DNA from: Gammaproteobacteria bacterium
GTDB taxonomy: Bacteria > Pseudomonadota > Gammaproteobacteria > Pseudomonadales > JAUIET01
NCBI GenBank assembly: GCA_030431775.1
Contig: JAUIHW010000005.1
Coordinates: forward strand, 121,952-185,951
DNA length: 64,000 nucleotides
Direction: 5' to 3'
The notes beneath the pieces are model-generated. The model was not told where the DNA came from and did no database searches. It saw nothing but the letters and a program-made list of their open reading frames with translations. The stretch's first letter is position 1. Each line of letters opens with the position of its first letter. Shown here in pieces: positions 52,846 to 62,632 of this stretch. The position numbers and the translations under genes are program-made.

Positions 52846-53255
52846 TCACCGCGAATCTGCGCCAGCAAACCGTGCAGGTCGTAATTAGCCCAGGTTTCGG
52901 CAATTTTCCCTTCCTGCAAGCGGTCAAAGAAAATACCACTGACCTCCACCGGGCGATTGCTGGCAGCAATGCCCATAAACTCGCTGCGGTGGGTCCCGGT
53001 CATGGTCCAGCGTGTGGCAACCAGGTCGCCTTCAGCGATTTGAGCGTCAATGTGCATAACATTGTCTGGGAATGCACTGCGGAACATTTTAACGGCGTTG
53101 ATAAAGGCTTGCTGTGGTGTTTCAGCCACTGCCTGCTGGGGATCGTGCTCCCGCAAATCCTCTGCAAACAACTCGCTGACCAAGTCAAGTTGCCCCTGAT
53201 TTAACACCGCATTGATAGCGCGCCGAATAACAGCTTTGTTTGCTTCTAATGCCAT
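52824..53255 (-). CDS. SnoaL-like ester cyclase / polyketide cyclase family protein
   Basis: 143 residues. NKAVIRRAINAVLNQGQLDLVSELFAEDLREHDP is the SnoaL ester-cyclase opening, then VKMFRSAFPDNVMHIDAQIAEGDLVATRWTMTGTHRSEFMGI and IAETWANYDLHGLLAQI, as in the 'ester cyclase' group. It starts immediately after the aldehyde dehydrogenase stop (TAA-ATG), so it is co-translated. It probably acts as a binding or isomerising protein in the amidohydrolase-GMC-ALDH route. Confidence 0.85.
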   Translation of the reverse strand: MALEANKAVIRRAINAVLNQGQLDLVSELFAEDLREHDPQQAVAETPQQAFINAVKMFRSAFPDNVMHIDAQIAEGDLVATRWTMTGTHRSEFMGIAASNRPVEVSGIFFDRLQEGKIAETWANYDLHGLLAQIRGDHAPGNE

Positions 53256-54761
53256 TTACAGCACGTACTCCACTGATTGTTTGCGCAGGTAGCTGCGCAA
53301 CCCATCGGTGCCGCCCTCCACACCGTAGCCGCTCTGCCCACAGGGCTCGGCCGAGTGGCCCATGCCGGCGCCTTCGGCGGCGTTTAAGGAGCCAATAATA
53401 CGAACCTTGCCAACCTGCAGGCCATCGGCCATGCGTTTGGCACGGCCAATGTCACGCGTCCAAACCGACGCGGCGAGGCCATAATCACTGTCGTTGGCCA
53501 GTTGCAGGGCGTGTCCTTCATCGGTAAACGGCATCACGCTGAGCACCGGACCAAAAATTTCCTGTCGCCCTATGCGCATACTGTTTGTAACATCGGCGAA
53601 CAGGGTGGCTCCCAGATAACAGCCGGCCCCGACACCTTGCGGATTTCGGCCATCCAGCAGTAGCCGCGCACCTTCTGCAACACCGGACTCGATGTATCCG
53701 GACACCATCGCTAATTGTTGCGCGCTGGCCAGAGGGCCAAACAACGTAGCGGTATCCAGAGGGTCACCGAGCGGTAGCTCTGTAGCCGCGCCAACCAGGG
53801 CATCCAGAAGACTGTCGTACATTTCCTGCTGTACCAGTAACCGGGTTCTGGCCACACACACCTGCCCCAGATTCCAGAATGCACCGCGTACGATCGCGCT
53901 GGCAATTTCTTCCAGGCCCAACTCGGCCATGTCGGCAAACAGTATCTCTGGCGATTTGCCACCGCATTCCAGGAGTACCGGCTTGATACTGGATGTTCCG
54001 ATAGCGCGTACTACCTGCTTGCCGGTCTGTGTTGATCCGGTAAACGTCAGCAAATCCACTCCAGCGTGCTCTACCAAGGCCTCACCCGTTGCAGCACCCC
54101 CTGGAATGACGTTAATCACGCCATCCGGCAACCCTGCTTCAGTCGCTATTCGAGCCAATTCCAGGGTAGAGCGAGGCGACAGCTCTGAGGGTTTAAGCAC
54201 CAATGTGTTCCCGGCGGCCAGCGCCGGGCCGGCCTTCAAACCGGCGTTAATGACCGGGAAATTCCACGGCGTTATCGCTCCTACCACTCCCCGAGGCCTG
54301 AGCATTTGCCACTCCATGGCGGTTTGACCTGTGGGAACGGCGTGCCCCGAATACACTTTATCCAGCGCCTCTGCATAGTAGCGAATGAACGCGGCCGCCA
54401 CATGCGCTTCACCCTGGGCATTGGCGATCGGTTTGCCCACATCAAGGCAATCACACAGCGCCAAAGTATCCGCATTGGCATCTATCGCATTGGCGAAAGT
54501 CAGTAAATGTCGCTTTCGCTCAGCAGGCCCCATAGCCTGCCACGCCGAGTCAAAGGCATTGCGGGCAGCCGCGACGGCCGTGCTGACATCAGTATCACTG
54601 CTGTCAAACACCTGATACGGTTCCCGGTCACCCGTCGGGCTACTCAGGCTACGCGCCGACCCGCCCTGACTGCTGCGGCTGGCACCATCAATAAAGGGCT
54701 GGCCGGCTACCTGTAACCCAGCGGCTCGGGAGTGCCAATCAGGTACTGAATCTTTAGTCAT
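53256..54761 (-). CDS. NAD(P)-dependent aldehyde dehydrogenase
   Basis: 501 residues. The nucleophile Cys lies in [18 protein letters not shown], the general-base Glu in [14 protein letters not shown] (ECGGK where most have ELGGK), NAD-binding [10 protein letters not shown]-like and [13 protein letters not shown], and [12 protein letters not shown]. It oxidises an aldehyde to acid, probably the product of the GMC oxidoreductase, with which it overlaps by eight bases. The closest subgroup is betaine/gamma-glutamyl-aminobutyraldehyde type, but substrate is not assigned. Confidence 0.93.
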   Translation of the reverse strand: MTKDSVPDWHSRAAGLQVAGQPFIDGASRSSQGGSARSLSSPTGDREPYQVFDSSDTDVSTAVAAARNAFDSAWQAMGPAERKRHLLTFANAIDANADTLALCDCLDVGKPIANAQGEAHVAAAFIRYYAEALDKVYSGHAVPTGQTAMEWQMLRPRGVVGAITPWNFPVINAGLKAGPALAAGNTLVLKPSELSPRSTLELARIATEAGLPDGVINVIPGGAATGEALVEHAGVDLLTFTGSTQTGKQVVRAIGTSSIKPVLLECGGKSPEILFADMAELGLEEIASAIVRGAFWNLGQVCVARTRLLVQQEMYDSLLDALVGAATELPLGDPLDTATLFGPLASAQQLAMVSGYIESGVAEGARLLLDGRNPQGVGAGCYLGATLFADVTNSMRIGRQEIFGPVLSVMPFTDEGHALQLANDSDYGLAASVWTRDIGRAKRMADGLQVGKVRIIGSLNAAEGAGMGHSAEPCGQSGYGVEGGTDGLRSYLRKQSVEYVL

Positions 54762-56373
54762 GAGCGGAATCCTCTTGTATCAGGTCCGATGCTTTTTCGC
54801 CGACCATAATGCAGGAGGCATTAATATTGCCGGCAGGGATACTTGGAAATACTGACGCATCGGCAACCCACAATCCCTCTACACCACGAACCTTAAGCCT
54901 CGGCGTAACAACCGCCGCATCGTCCACGCCCATCTTGCAAGTGCCGCAGGGGTGGTACATCAAAGCGGCGGTATTACGTACATACTCTTCAAGATCAGCT
55001 GCGGTGCTGATCTCGGCACCTGGAATACGTTCACCGGCATAAAAACGGGAGAAGGCCGGTGCGCTAAAAATCTTCCGGGCCAACTGGCAGGCCTCTACCA
55101 ATTGTGCCAAGTCATCCGGCTCACCAAGCAAAGAGTATTCGATCCTGGGTGGTGCGGCGTAGTCATTGGAACGCAAGCTGATCGAGCCCTCTGACTGAAT
55201 GCGGCACAGTCCAATACCCACGCCCACCGCTGGTCGAGTGTAGGGTTTAGGCCCCTGCCCGGTCAGGTCATAGGATAGCGGGGCAAAGATGATCTGCGCG
55301 TTCGGTGTTGCCAAGTCCTCTCGAGTGCGCGCCAGGGCATGCGCATGACCAATGCAGGTTGCCAGTGCGCCGCGCCCGCGCAACAGATAATCCAAGCCAT
55401 GCTGCAGCGAGTAAAATGGGTTGCGCAAGTCACTGGTTAGCGTGCGGGCATTTTTAACATGGAAGCTCATGCGCACCACCGGGTGTTCCAACAGATGCTT
55501 GCCCACACCGGGCAAATCAACCACCGTATCAATGCCATGTTCACTCAACTCGTCAGCGGCGCCAATACCCGACAACATCAACAATTTAGGCGACGCCAGA
55601 GCCCCGGCAGCAAGCACCACGCCCTTGGCAGCAGTTACAGTATGCTCGACGCCATCCTGCCAATAGCGCACGCCTTTGGCGCGACCGGCATCGATAAGAA
55701 TACTGCTAACCATCGCGCCGTGCTGCACAACAAGGTTTTTGCGCTGCTTAACCGGGTGCAAGTAGGCTCGTGCGGTACTGTAGCGCCAACCATTTTTCTG
55801 GGTGGCCTGACAGCGCCCTACACCTTCCTGGTTCTCACCATTGAGATCGGTATTGGCTGGAATACCAGCTTCCTGCGCCGCCGCAATAAAGGCTTCAGTC
55901 AAAGGGCTGTCAATGCGGACCGAGCTGACCGCCTGTGGACCCTGTTTGCCTCTAACACTTGCATCGCCGGTCTCGGAGTTTTCCAGGCGTTGGAAGTAAG
56001 GCAACACGTCTTTATATGCCCAGCCGGGGTTCCCAAGTTCAGCCCAATGATCATAGTCGGAAGAGTGACCGCGCACATACATCATGCCGTTGATGGCACT
56101 GCCCCCGCCAATGATCTTGCCTGCTGGCCAGATATCGACTCGATTATTTCGGCTCGGGTCTGGCTCACCCATGTACAACCAATTCATATCCTCGCGGGGA
56201 AAGGCCTGCATTTGCCCTGCTGGAACTCTCGTGTAAAGGTGCCGGTCGTTACGCCCGGCATCCAGTAACAGCACTCGCTGATCGCTGCGCGCAGACAGCC
56301 TGTTGGCCAAAACACAACCAGCAGACCCGCCACCAACAATGATAAAATCCCAGCTTGTTTCGGAAGTCGCCAC
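54754..56373 (-). CDS. GMC family FAD oxidoreductase (choline dehydrogenase-like)
   Basis: 539 residues. The FAD motif [19 protein letters not shown] (residues 11-29), GMC signature 1 near [24 protein letters not shown], signature 2 [20 protein letters not shown], and the catalytic His region [20 protein letters not shown], then [22 protein letters not shown], are present. Alcohol dehydrogenation to an aldehyde is likely, since the next gene is an ALDH. The start is a GTG. A 141-base gap with small hairpins separates it from the CobW-type gene. Confidence 0.93.
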   Translation of the reverse strand: MATSETSWDFIIVGGGSAGCVLANRLSARSDQRVLLLDAGRNDRHLYTRVPAGQMQAFPREDMNWLYMGEPDPSRNNRVDIWPAGKIIGGGSAINGMMYVRGHSSDYDHWAELGNPGWAYKDVLPYFQRLENSETGDASVRGKQGPQAVSSVRIDSPLTEAFIAAAQEAGIPANTDLNGENQEGVGRCQATQKNGWRYSTARAYLHPVKQRKNLVVQHGAMVSSILIDAGRAKGVRYWQDGVEHTVTAAKGVVLAAGALASPKLLMLSGIGAADELSEHGIDTVVDLPGVGKHLLEHPVVRMSFHVKNARTLTSDLRNPFYSLQHGLDYLLRGRGALATCIGHAHALARTREDLATPNAQIIFAPLSYDLTGQGPKPYTRPAVGVGIGLCRIQSEGSISLRSNDYAAPPRIEYSLLGEPDDLAQLVEACQLARKIFSAPAFSRFYAGERIPGAEISTAADLEEYVRNTAALMYHPCGTCKMGVDDAAVVTPRLKVRGVEGLWVADASVFPSIPAGNINASCIMVGEKASDLIQEDSAHD

Positions 56374-56514
56374 TGTGCCGTCCAGTCTACTTTTACGCCG
56401 TCATCATGACGAGTTTGCCGAAGTGCTCGCTTATGAGAACACTCCGTAAGTGTTTTGCGATTCCGATTTCCCTCAAGCTCTGCATTACCACTCACACGTC
56501 AACAAAGTGTGCTT

Positions 56515-57498
56515 TTAAGCCGACTGTCCTATGTCATCCAAAGATTGTTGCAGCGCAAGCTGATTCAGTTCGCGGCCAATGAGCACCAGGCAATGTGTAC
56601 CCTGCTCAATAGCCGCATCAGGCAATAGCACAGGCGGGTGCAATAAATGATGCACACCATGCACCGCGAGGCAGCCGGGCTGGTCCCAAGGCTTGACAAT
56701 TCCTTTAATACGCAGCAGCTGGTCCCCGGCTACCAGTTGCACGGATTGCAGCCAGCTATGCAAGTCGCTCCAGTAGTAATGGTCCGGCAGTTGCAGGCTC
56801 ACTGTCATCGCTGAGTGCTGATGAGCCGAGGCCTGTTCAATGGTTAAAGCCGGAAGCCATTTCGCCACCTGCCAATGACCGCTCTCACTATGCCGCACTC
56901 CGCGATTGAACAGCTGCGTGAGATCACATTCTCCGTGCTCAACCACTTGTTGACTCGCCGAAGGGTTCAGCCTGGACATAAGCTCCGCCAACTCAGTCTT
57001 ACTCAGCTGCGCAATATCCATCTTGCTGAACAGGAGATGGTCGGCACTCAACACCTGGTCTTCAGCTTCCGGATAGTCTTGCAGCTGCCTGGCAATGTGC
57101 AGCGCATCCACCACAGTAAGCACTCCGTCCAACTGAAAGCGCCTTGCCAGTGCGGGCTCGCTCATTACACTGGCAATAGTTGCGCTCGGCCTGGATAAGC
57201 CGCTGGTTTCCACAATCAGGCGATTGAATTGCGGAATCCTACCCAGGGTCTGCTGCCGGTCCAGGCGAGTAACCGCTTCCGTTAAATCAGTATTAAGCGT
57301 GCAGCAAATACAACCGGATTCCAGCAGAACAACCTGATCACTGGAAGCCTCGACCAGCCGGTGGTCTACGCCAACGTCACCGAATTCATTAATAACCAGC
57401 GCGGATTTGCTGTACGTAGGCGAGCGCACAATGGCATTGAGCAGCGTTGTTTTTCCGCTACCTAAAAATCCGGTGACTATGCTCAGTGGTACTCGCAT
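56515..57498 (-). CDS. CobW/COG0523 family GTP-dependent metallochaperone
   Basis: 327 residues. Walker A GFLGSGKTTLLNAIV, the metal motif GCICCTLNTDLTEAV (CxCC), Walker B-like IVETSGLSRPS, and a guanine-binding SKMD segment are present, with the CobW C-terminal domain (YYWSDLHSWLQSVQLVAG) after residue 220. COG0523 proteins deliver Zn, Co or Fe to target enzymes. It overlaps the amidohydrolase stop (TGATG), so the amidohydrolase is the natural client. It is not with cobalamin genes or nitrile hydratase, which argues against those roles here. Confidence 0.88.
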   Translation of the reverse strand: MRVPLSIVTGFLGSGKTTLLNAIVRSPTYSKSALVINEFGDVGVDHRLVEASSDQVVLLESGCICCTLNTDLTEAVTRLDRQQTLGRIPQFNRLIVETSGLSRPSATIASVMSEPALARRFQLDGVLTVVDALHIARQLQDYPEAEDQVLSADHLLFSKMDIAQLSKTELAELMSRLNPSASQQVVEHGECDLTQLFNRGVRHSESGHWQVAKWLPALTIEQASAHQHSAMTVSLQLPDHYYWSDLHSWLQSVQLVAGDQLLRIKGIVKPWDQPGCLAVHGVHHLLHPPVLLPDAAIEQGTHCLVLIGRELNQLALQQSLDDIGQSA

Positions 57499-58739
57499 CA
57501 AAAAGGGCTGTCGCCTTCAATATAAGGCACACCCGGCTCGCGCGTCTGACCCAGGCGGTCATAAACCGAGATGCCATTTTTGTACACGGCAACATGTTCG
57601 CCTCGCTCCGCAACACAGTGAATCGACTGGCTGGCATCCCCCCGCACCAGCAACAAATCAGCGACTGATCCGGATTTAATGCACCCCAGGGTCGGCCGGT
57701 CAATCAGTGTGGCCGCATTTTCCGTGGCGGCATTCAAAGCGGCCGTTATGGACATTCCCAAGTCCACCATCAACTGCAACTCATGCCCATTAGCACCGTG
57801 ATAGTTGCGCGGTGTGCCGGCATCAGTGCCCATGGCTACACGGCCTCCTGCGGCAACAAAATCCTGGAACGACCGGGCCTGCATGTCGCGAAAGTAGCGG
57901 GCCTTGTCCAGCATAAACTCAGGGATCCCCAGGTGGGCATTTTCCAACGTCGCGTTGATGGCACTCAGCGTAGGTACCAAATAAGTGCCCTGCTCAAGCA
58001 TTTGTGCGATCAAAGTTTCGGTTAACTGAAATCCATGCTCGATCGATTCCACCCCGGCGTCCAGCGCGATCTGGATGCCGGGTGCTCCCTGCGCGTGTGC
58101 TGCTACCTTGAGGCCCGCGTCATGGGCCGTACGGGTAATGGCCTGCACCTCCTCAACCGACATCATCGCTTTCAACGGGTCCACATTGGGCGTTGCCACT
58201 CCACCGGTGGCGATGAGCTTAATGACGTCGGCACCGGCATTGATGTTAGCCCGGGTCGCCTCTATCGCAGCAGTTGCATCATCAACCTCAAGACTCAGTT
58301 GATACATATGTCCACCAGTGACCGTGATGCTTTTCCCGCTGCATACAAGCTCTGGCCCGAACTCCAGTCCTGCACTAATTCGGTCACGCAATTTTAAATC
58401 CACGTACTCGACACTGCCCAGGTCTCGCAATGCAGTTATTCCACCGCGAAGTGAATCCTGGGCCATCAACAAAGCGTGCCCGGCAAGCTCATCCAGAGGT
58501 GTGGACAATATCGCCTTGGCAAACTCAGGGTTTGCTGTGCTGCCAATATGAACGTGGCAATCGATCAGGCCCGGTAATAAAGTCTGGCCAGTGGTATCAA
58601 TGACTGGGCCGTCAAAACTGGCGAATTCATCCAGCGGCGCAACAGCTATTATTGTTGCATCGTCAATCATTACGCCGGTACCCGGCCTCAGAAATTCTGA
58701 GCCATTGAAAACCTGCCCACCCTGGAAGAGCTTCTTCAT
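57498..58739 (-). CDS. Metal-dependent amidohydrolase (imidazolonepropionase-like)
   Basis: 413 residues. Metal ligands appear in order: LIDCHVHIGS (HxH), GADVIKLIATGG (Lys), KVAAHAQGAPG, VESIEHGFQL and MGTDAG (Asp). The start has GGGAGG. It is of the amidohydrolase_1 group that includes prolidases and imidazolonepropionase-like enzymes that hydrolyse cyclic amides, ureas or aryl dipeptides. It leads the minus-strand chain with the CobW, GMC, ALDH and SnoaL genes. The CobW coupling suggests the metal may be hard to obtain or less common. Confidence 0.9.
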   Translation of the reverse strand: MKKLFQGGQVFNGSEFLRPGTGVMIDDATIIAVAPLDEFASFDGPVIDTTGQTLLPGLIDCHVHIGSTANPEFAKAILSTPLDELAGHALLMAQDSLRGGITALRDLGSVEYVDLKLRDRISAGLEFGPELVCSGKSITVTGGHMYQLSLEVDDATAAIEATRANINAGADVIKLIATGGVATPNVDPLKAMMSVEEVQAITRTAHDAGLKVAAHAQGAPGIQIALDAGVESIEHGFQLTETLIAQMLEQGTYLVPTLSAINATLENAHLGIPEFMLDKARYFRDMQARSFQDFVAAGGRVAMGTDAGTPRNYHGANGHELQLMVDLGMSITAALNAATENAATLIDRPTLGCIKSGSVADLLLVRGDASQSIHCVAERGEHVAVYKNGISVYDRLGQTREPGVPYIEGDSPF

Positions 58740-58869
58740 ATTCCTCCCTCGTCTGCCAGAAAAGCAGCATACCGCAGTTTGGGCGCGCCTAGCCTATGCG
58801 ATCCCAATACAGATTTAGCCACTACAACAGGCCATATCCGGATCGCTTGACCGTGGTAGACTCCCCATT

Positions 58870-59907
58870 ATGAGTAGCGAAAGCGGTTCGACTTCAAGCG
58901 GCAGAGATACCCTGCAGGACTGGCATATTGATGCCGACGCGTTGCAGCGCCACTATGCCTTGAGCGGAATTCAACCATTGCCTGCGGGCGATGGTCTGCG
59001 CTTTTCACCGACGTTTGGCAATGCCGAGGGCTTCCGCGAAATCATCAACCTGGCCGATGGCTTTCAGGTGGTGATGGGTGATATCACCGTGCACGAGGAT
59101 GTGGCTATTTCCATGAAGTCAGATTCCATCCTGAAAGTGCATTTTCGCCTGCAAGGCGCTGGGGCACTGGGCCTGAAAACTAGCCCGGAAAGTGAAATCG
59201 TGCAACACACGGTCGGAATTTTGCTGCACCCTGAAGGTGTCGACAAGAAAGAGCTGTACATTGCTGGAGAGCATGAACGCTCGGTGACTTTGCTGGTGGC
59301 TGACAGTTTTTTGAACGAGCGATTTGGCTCTCTCAGCAGCAAGCTGCCCAAAGACCTGCAACGTTATCTTTTAGGCAAGAAGGCCATTTTGTACCGCCAC
59401 CATCTGCCACTCAGTGCCGAAATGTCTCTGGCAGCCAATGCCCTGCTGGCCTGTGAAATGGAAGGCGCACTGCTCAAAAGTTACGCTGAGGGCAAGTGCC
59501 TGGAGTTGTTAACCCTGACTGTACTCGCAGTAATCGAGTCTGAGCAAGGCCTGCAACGACCGGAACGTGGCCTGAGCCGCCGCGACATCGACTGCATCAA
59601 TGAGGCAAGGCGAATTCTGGACAGTAATTTCGTCACTCCCCCTACCATTGGTGAGCTCGCCCGCCAGGTGGGTGTTAACGAAGCCAAGCTGATGCACGCC
59701 TTCAAACAGTTGTTCGGGCAGACTGTTTTTGATTACACCCAGGGCCTGCGCATGGACGAGGCCAAACGCCTGCTCGAAACCACCGAGAAAAGCATCACTG
59801 AGATTGCCTTTGATGTGGGCTATGAATATTCAAGTAATTTTACGACGGCCTTCAAACGGCGCTTCTTCATCACCCCCAGTGTTGCCCGCGACGCCTTCCG
59901 CCGCTGA
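58870..59907 (+). CDS. AraC family transcriptional regulator (PchR-like)
   Basis: 345 residues. The C-terminal domain reads LARQVGVNEAKLMHAFKQLFGQTVFDYTQGLRMDEAKRLL and ITEIAFDVGYEYSSNFTTAFKRRF, the PchR/Irp-type HTH pair. The N-terminal part (GDITVHEDVAISMKSDSILKVHFRLQG) is a cupin-like ligand-binding domain. PchR-like regulators bind siderophores or other small molecules. It is divergent from the amidohydrolase chain and 108 bases upstream of the AcuI-like gene, so it could control either or both. No operator is evident by eye. Confidence 0.9.
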   Translation: MSSESGSTSSGRDTLQDWHIDADALQRHYALSGIQPLPAGDGLRFSPTFGNAEGFREIINLADGFQVVMGDITVHEDVAISMKSDSILKVHFRLQGAGALGLKTSPESEIVQHTVGILLHPEGVDKKELYIAGEHERSVTLLVADSFLNERFGSLSSKLPKDLQRYLLGKKAILYRHHLPLSAEMSLAANALLACEMEGALLKSYAEGKCLELLTLTVLAVIESEQGLQRPERGLSRRDIDCINEARRILDSNFVTPPTIGELARQVGVNEAKLMHAFKQLFGQTVFDYTQGLRMDEAKRLLETTEKSITEIAFDVGYEYSSNFTTAFKRRFFITPSVARDAFRR

Positions 59908-60015
59908 ACACAGATCGCAAAGCGAATACTAGCAAACTAATAAGCACCTACGTAGAGCTTTACCATAGGCTTTTACACTGCTGATCAAGCGCGATCAATC
60001 AAGGAGTAGGCAATA

Positions 60016-61026
60016 ATGAGCAGCAGTGATATCCCTAAGCTTTTCAATGCCATCGTGGCTGAAGAACACGATGGCAAAGTCCGCGGCCACCTAAAACAGA
60101 TCGGTATCGCTGCACTACCAGATGAAGATATCCTCGTACGAGTTGCTTACTCCACACTCAATTATAAAGACGGGCTTGCAGTAAGCGGCAAAGGAAAAAT
60201 CTGTCGCAAGACACCGCTGATCTGCGGTATTGATCTGGCCGGTACCATAGTCGAATCCCGCAGCCCTGATTTTCAGCCTGGCGAGCAGGTTCTGGTCAAT
60301 GGCTTTGGTTTGTCGGAAACTCATGATGGGGGTTACAGCCAGTACCAGCGCTTGAAGCCGGAGTGGCTGGTGCGCGTGCCAGAACCATTGGCTCTACTCG
60401 ACAGTATGGCAATCGGTACCGCAGGCTATACTGCGATGCTGTGCGTACAGGCCATCACTGATCACGGCATCAGCACCAAGGATGGCCCGGTACTGGTGAC
60501 TGGCGCAGCCGGAGGGGTGGGCTCAGTAGCCATCTTGTTGCTGAGCAAATTGGGCTATTCGGTCACCGCAAGCAGCGGGCGTATCGCCAGCTGTGGAGAC
60601 TATCTGCAATCTCTGGGAGCGCAGGATTTGCTGGCGCGGGACGAACTGGCGCGGGATTGCAAGCCTCTGGAGAGAGAAACCTGGGCAGCAGTAATTGATT
60701 CCGTGGGGGACAAGGTGTTGGCCACGGCTCTGGCACAAACCAAATACGAGGGTTTGGTCGCTGCCTGTGGCCTGGCCGGAGGCATGGCATTGCCGACATC
60801 AGTCGCACCCTTTATTTTGCGTGGCGTTACATTACGCGGTATCGACTCCGTGATGGCTAGTCAGTCAAGACGACAACGCGCCTGGCAGCAGCTGGCTGAG
60901 TTGCTCACCGAAAACGATCTGCGGAGTATGCACGACGTTCAACCGATGTCGAAACTCGAGGAATTGGCCGAGCAAATCGTTGCCGGCGAAATTCGCGGGC
61001 GCGTTGTGGTCAATGTCAACGAATAA
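60016..61026 (+). CDS. acuI: Acrylyl-CoA reductase-like MDR oxidoreductase (AcuI/YhdH family)
   Basis: 336 residues. FNAIVAEEHDGKVRGHLKQI, VRVAYSTLNYKDGLAVSGKGKI, GIDLAGTIVES, VLVNGFGLSETHDGGYSQYQRL, and VLVTGAAGGVGSVAILLLSKLGY are the AcuI/YhdH signature, zinc-free and NADPH-binding. AcuI reduces acryloyl-CoA to propionyl-CoA and is known from DMSP breakdown, but the family also reduces other enoyl-CoAs. The ribosome site AAGGAG is good. It is followed by an acyl-CoA ligase that overlaps it by 14 bases. No DMSP lyase is visible, so a DMSP role is doubtful. Confidence 0.9.
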   Translation: MSSSDIPKLFNAIVAEEHDGKVRGHLKQIGIAALPDEDILVRVAYSTLNYKDGLAVSGKGKICRKTPLICGIDLAGTIVESRSPDFQPGEQVLVNGFGLSETHDGGYSQYQRLKPEWLVRVPEPLALLDSMAIGTAGYTAMLCVQAITDHGISTKDGPVLVTGAAGGVGSVAILLLSKLGYSVTASSGRIASCGDYLQSLGAQDLLARDELARDCKPLERETWAAVIDSVGDKVLATALAQTKYEGLVAACGLAGGMALPTSVAPFILRGVTLRGIDSVMASQSRRQRAWQQLAELLTENDLRSMHDVQPMSKLEELAEQIVAGEIRGRVVVNVNE

Positions 61027-62632
61027 GCCCGGCGCGGCTACTGCGCCTTCTGCTCAGCCTGCCAGCTTGCGCGGTATTGTCAGTGGCGAGCGATTTCTAG
61101 GCCATGATGCGCTATCACGCAATGCTGCCAAGGCCGCATCAGCCCTGCATGATGTCGGTGTGTGGCAGGGAGATACCGTTGCCTTGTTGCTACGAAACGA
61201 CTTTGCCTTTTTCGAAGCCAGCCTGGCGGCATCGCAACTCGGCGCTCTAACGGTTCCTCTAAACTGGCACATGACCGCTGATGAAATTGCCTACGTGCTG
61301 GATGATTGTGAAGCCAAAGTGATCATCGCCCATTCCGACTGTTTGACGGAGGCGGTACTGGCCGTGTGCGAAGGACGTGAAGTTATCGCTGTGGCTACCC
61401 CTCCGGAAATTCAGGCAGCCTACAAGCTGACGAAGGAAAAAGTAAGAATCAACGGCCCCATTCCGGAATGGTACAACTGGATTGCCCAGTTTCCGGAATG
61501 GCAGGAACAAAGCCGGGTGGTGCCATCGCCGATGTTTTACACCTCGGGTACTACCGGCATGCCCAAGGGCGTCAAACGCAAGACAGTCAGCCCTGAGGTG
61601 GCAGCACGGGTCGCAGTCAGAACGGGTGCGGCATTCTTTGGTGCTTCGAGCGACGGTATCAGCTCGATAATGACGGGTCCTTTGTATCATTCTGCTCCGA
61701 ATGCTTATGGCATGAGAGTTATCCGTGAAGGTGGTCTGCTGGTATTGCAGCCGCGTTTTAATGCAGCGGAGCTGCTAACACTGATCGACCGTTATCAGAT
61801 TAGCCACCTGCATATGGTACCAACCATGTTTACCCGCCTGCTCAACCTCCCAGAACAGCAGCGCTTGGCATTCGATGGCAGCAGCCTGCTGCATGTTGCG
61901 CATGGCGCAGCACCGTGCCCTCCAGATGTGAAAGCTGCAATGATCAACTGGTGGGGCAAGGTGATCGTGGAGTATTACGCAATGACCGAGACCGGCATCA
62001 TTGCCACCTGTAACAGTGAGGAGTGGCTCGCTCACAAAGGAACCGTCGGAAGAGCGGCACAGGGCATCAGTATCAGCATTCTTGATCAGGACGGCCAGGA
62101 ATGCGAACCCGGGACGTCCGGAGAGATCTGCATCCAGTCTGAGACAACAGCCTTTGTCAGCTATCATCGCGCCGAAGCGAAAACTGAGCAATTGAGGCGT
62201 GGCAATTATCTCGCGACCGGCGACATCGGCTATTTAGACGAAGATGGTTTTCTGTTCATCAGTGACCGTTTATCCGACATGGTGATTTCTGGCGGCGTCA
62301 ACATCTACCCCGCGGAAATTGAAAAAGTGTTGGTCAACCATCCTGCCGTCAGGGATTGTGCCGTGTTTGGTGTGGAAGACCAGGAGTTTGGTGAGCGCCT
62401 GGTAGCAGCCATTGATGTAGGGTTGGATACCGTAAGCGCCCCATTACCCGATCATGCAGAATTCAATGAGTACCTGCGCAAGCATCTTGCCGCCTACAAA
62501 GTACCGCGAGAATATGTGTTGCAGCGGACATTGCCGCGCGAAGACAGCGGCAAAATCAAGAAGCGTTTGCTGCGCAATGCCTACCTGGCAGGCGAATTAA
62601 CGTGTCTGTCAGCGAGCCAATCCAGCCAATGA
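61013..62632 (+). CDS. AMP-dependent acyl-CoA ligase, second copy
   Basis: 539 residues from the ATG at 61013; the track start at 60980 is inside the AcuI gene. P-loop MFYTSGTTGMPKGVKR, YAMTETGIIA, GDIGYLDEDGFLFISDRLSDMVISGGVNIYPAEIE hinge and terminal EDSGKIKKRLLR Lys are present. It makes an acyl-CoA by way of an acyl-adenylate. It resembles the FadD/CaiC-type group more than the first ligase does. Its stop overlaps the start of the thiolase-like gene (ATGA), so the AcuI, ligase, thiolase and DUF35 genes form one coupled unit. Confidence 0.92.
   Translation: MSTNKPGAATAPSAQPASLRGIVSGERFLGHDALSRNAAKAASALHDVGVWQGDTVALLLRNDFAFFEASLAASQLGALTVPLNWHMTADEIAYVLDDCEAKVIIAHSDCLTEAVLAVCEGREVIAVATPPEIQAAYKLTKEKVRINGPIPEWYNWIAQFPEWQEQSRVVPSPMFYTSGTTGMPKGVKRKTVSPEVAARVAVRTGAAFFGASSDGISSIMTGPLYHSAPNAYGMRVIREGGLLVLQPRFNAAELLTLIDRYQISHLHMVPTMFTRLLNLPEQQRLAFDGSSLLHVAHGAAPCPPDVKAAMINWWGKVIVEYYAMTETGIIATCNSEEWLAHKGTVGRAAQGISISILDQDGQECEPGTSGEICIQSETTAFVSYHRAEAKTEQLRRGNYLATGDIGYLDEDGFLFISDRLSDMVISGGVNIYPAEIEKVLVNHPAVRDCAVFGVEDQEFGERLVAAIDVGLDTVSAPLPDHAEFNEYLRKHLAAYKVPREYVLQRTLPREDSGKIKKRLLRNAYLAGELTCLSASQSSQ

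Noticed and set aside
56438-56454. AACACT-CCGTA-AGTGTT hairpin between CobW and GMC genes
   Set aside because: Stem of six mostly A/T pairs without a U-run on the minus strand; not enough for a terminator call.
56515-57498. CobW-type gene as a nitrile hydratase activator, given the nitrilases nearby
   Set aside because: No nitrile hydratase alpha or beta subunit is present; the coupled gene is an amidohydrolase.
60016-61026. DMSP/acrylate catabolism suggested by the AcuI-like gene
   Set aside because: No DMSP lyase, AcuH or AcuK-like gene is visible nearby, and AcuI/YhdH proteins act on other enoyl compounds too.
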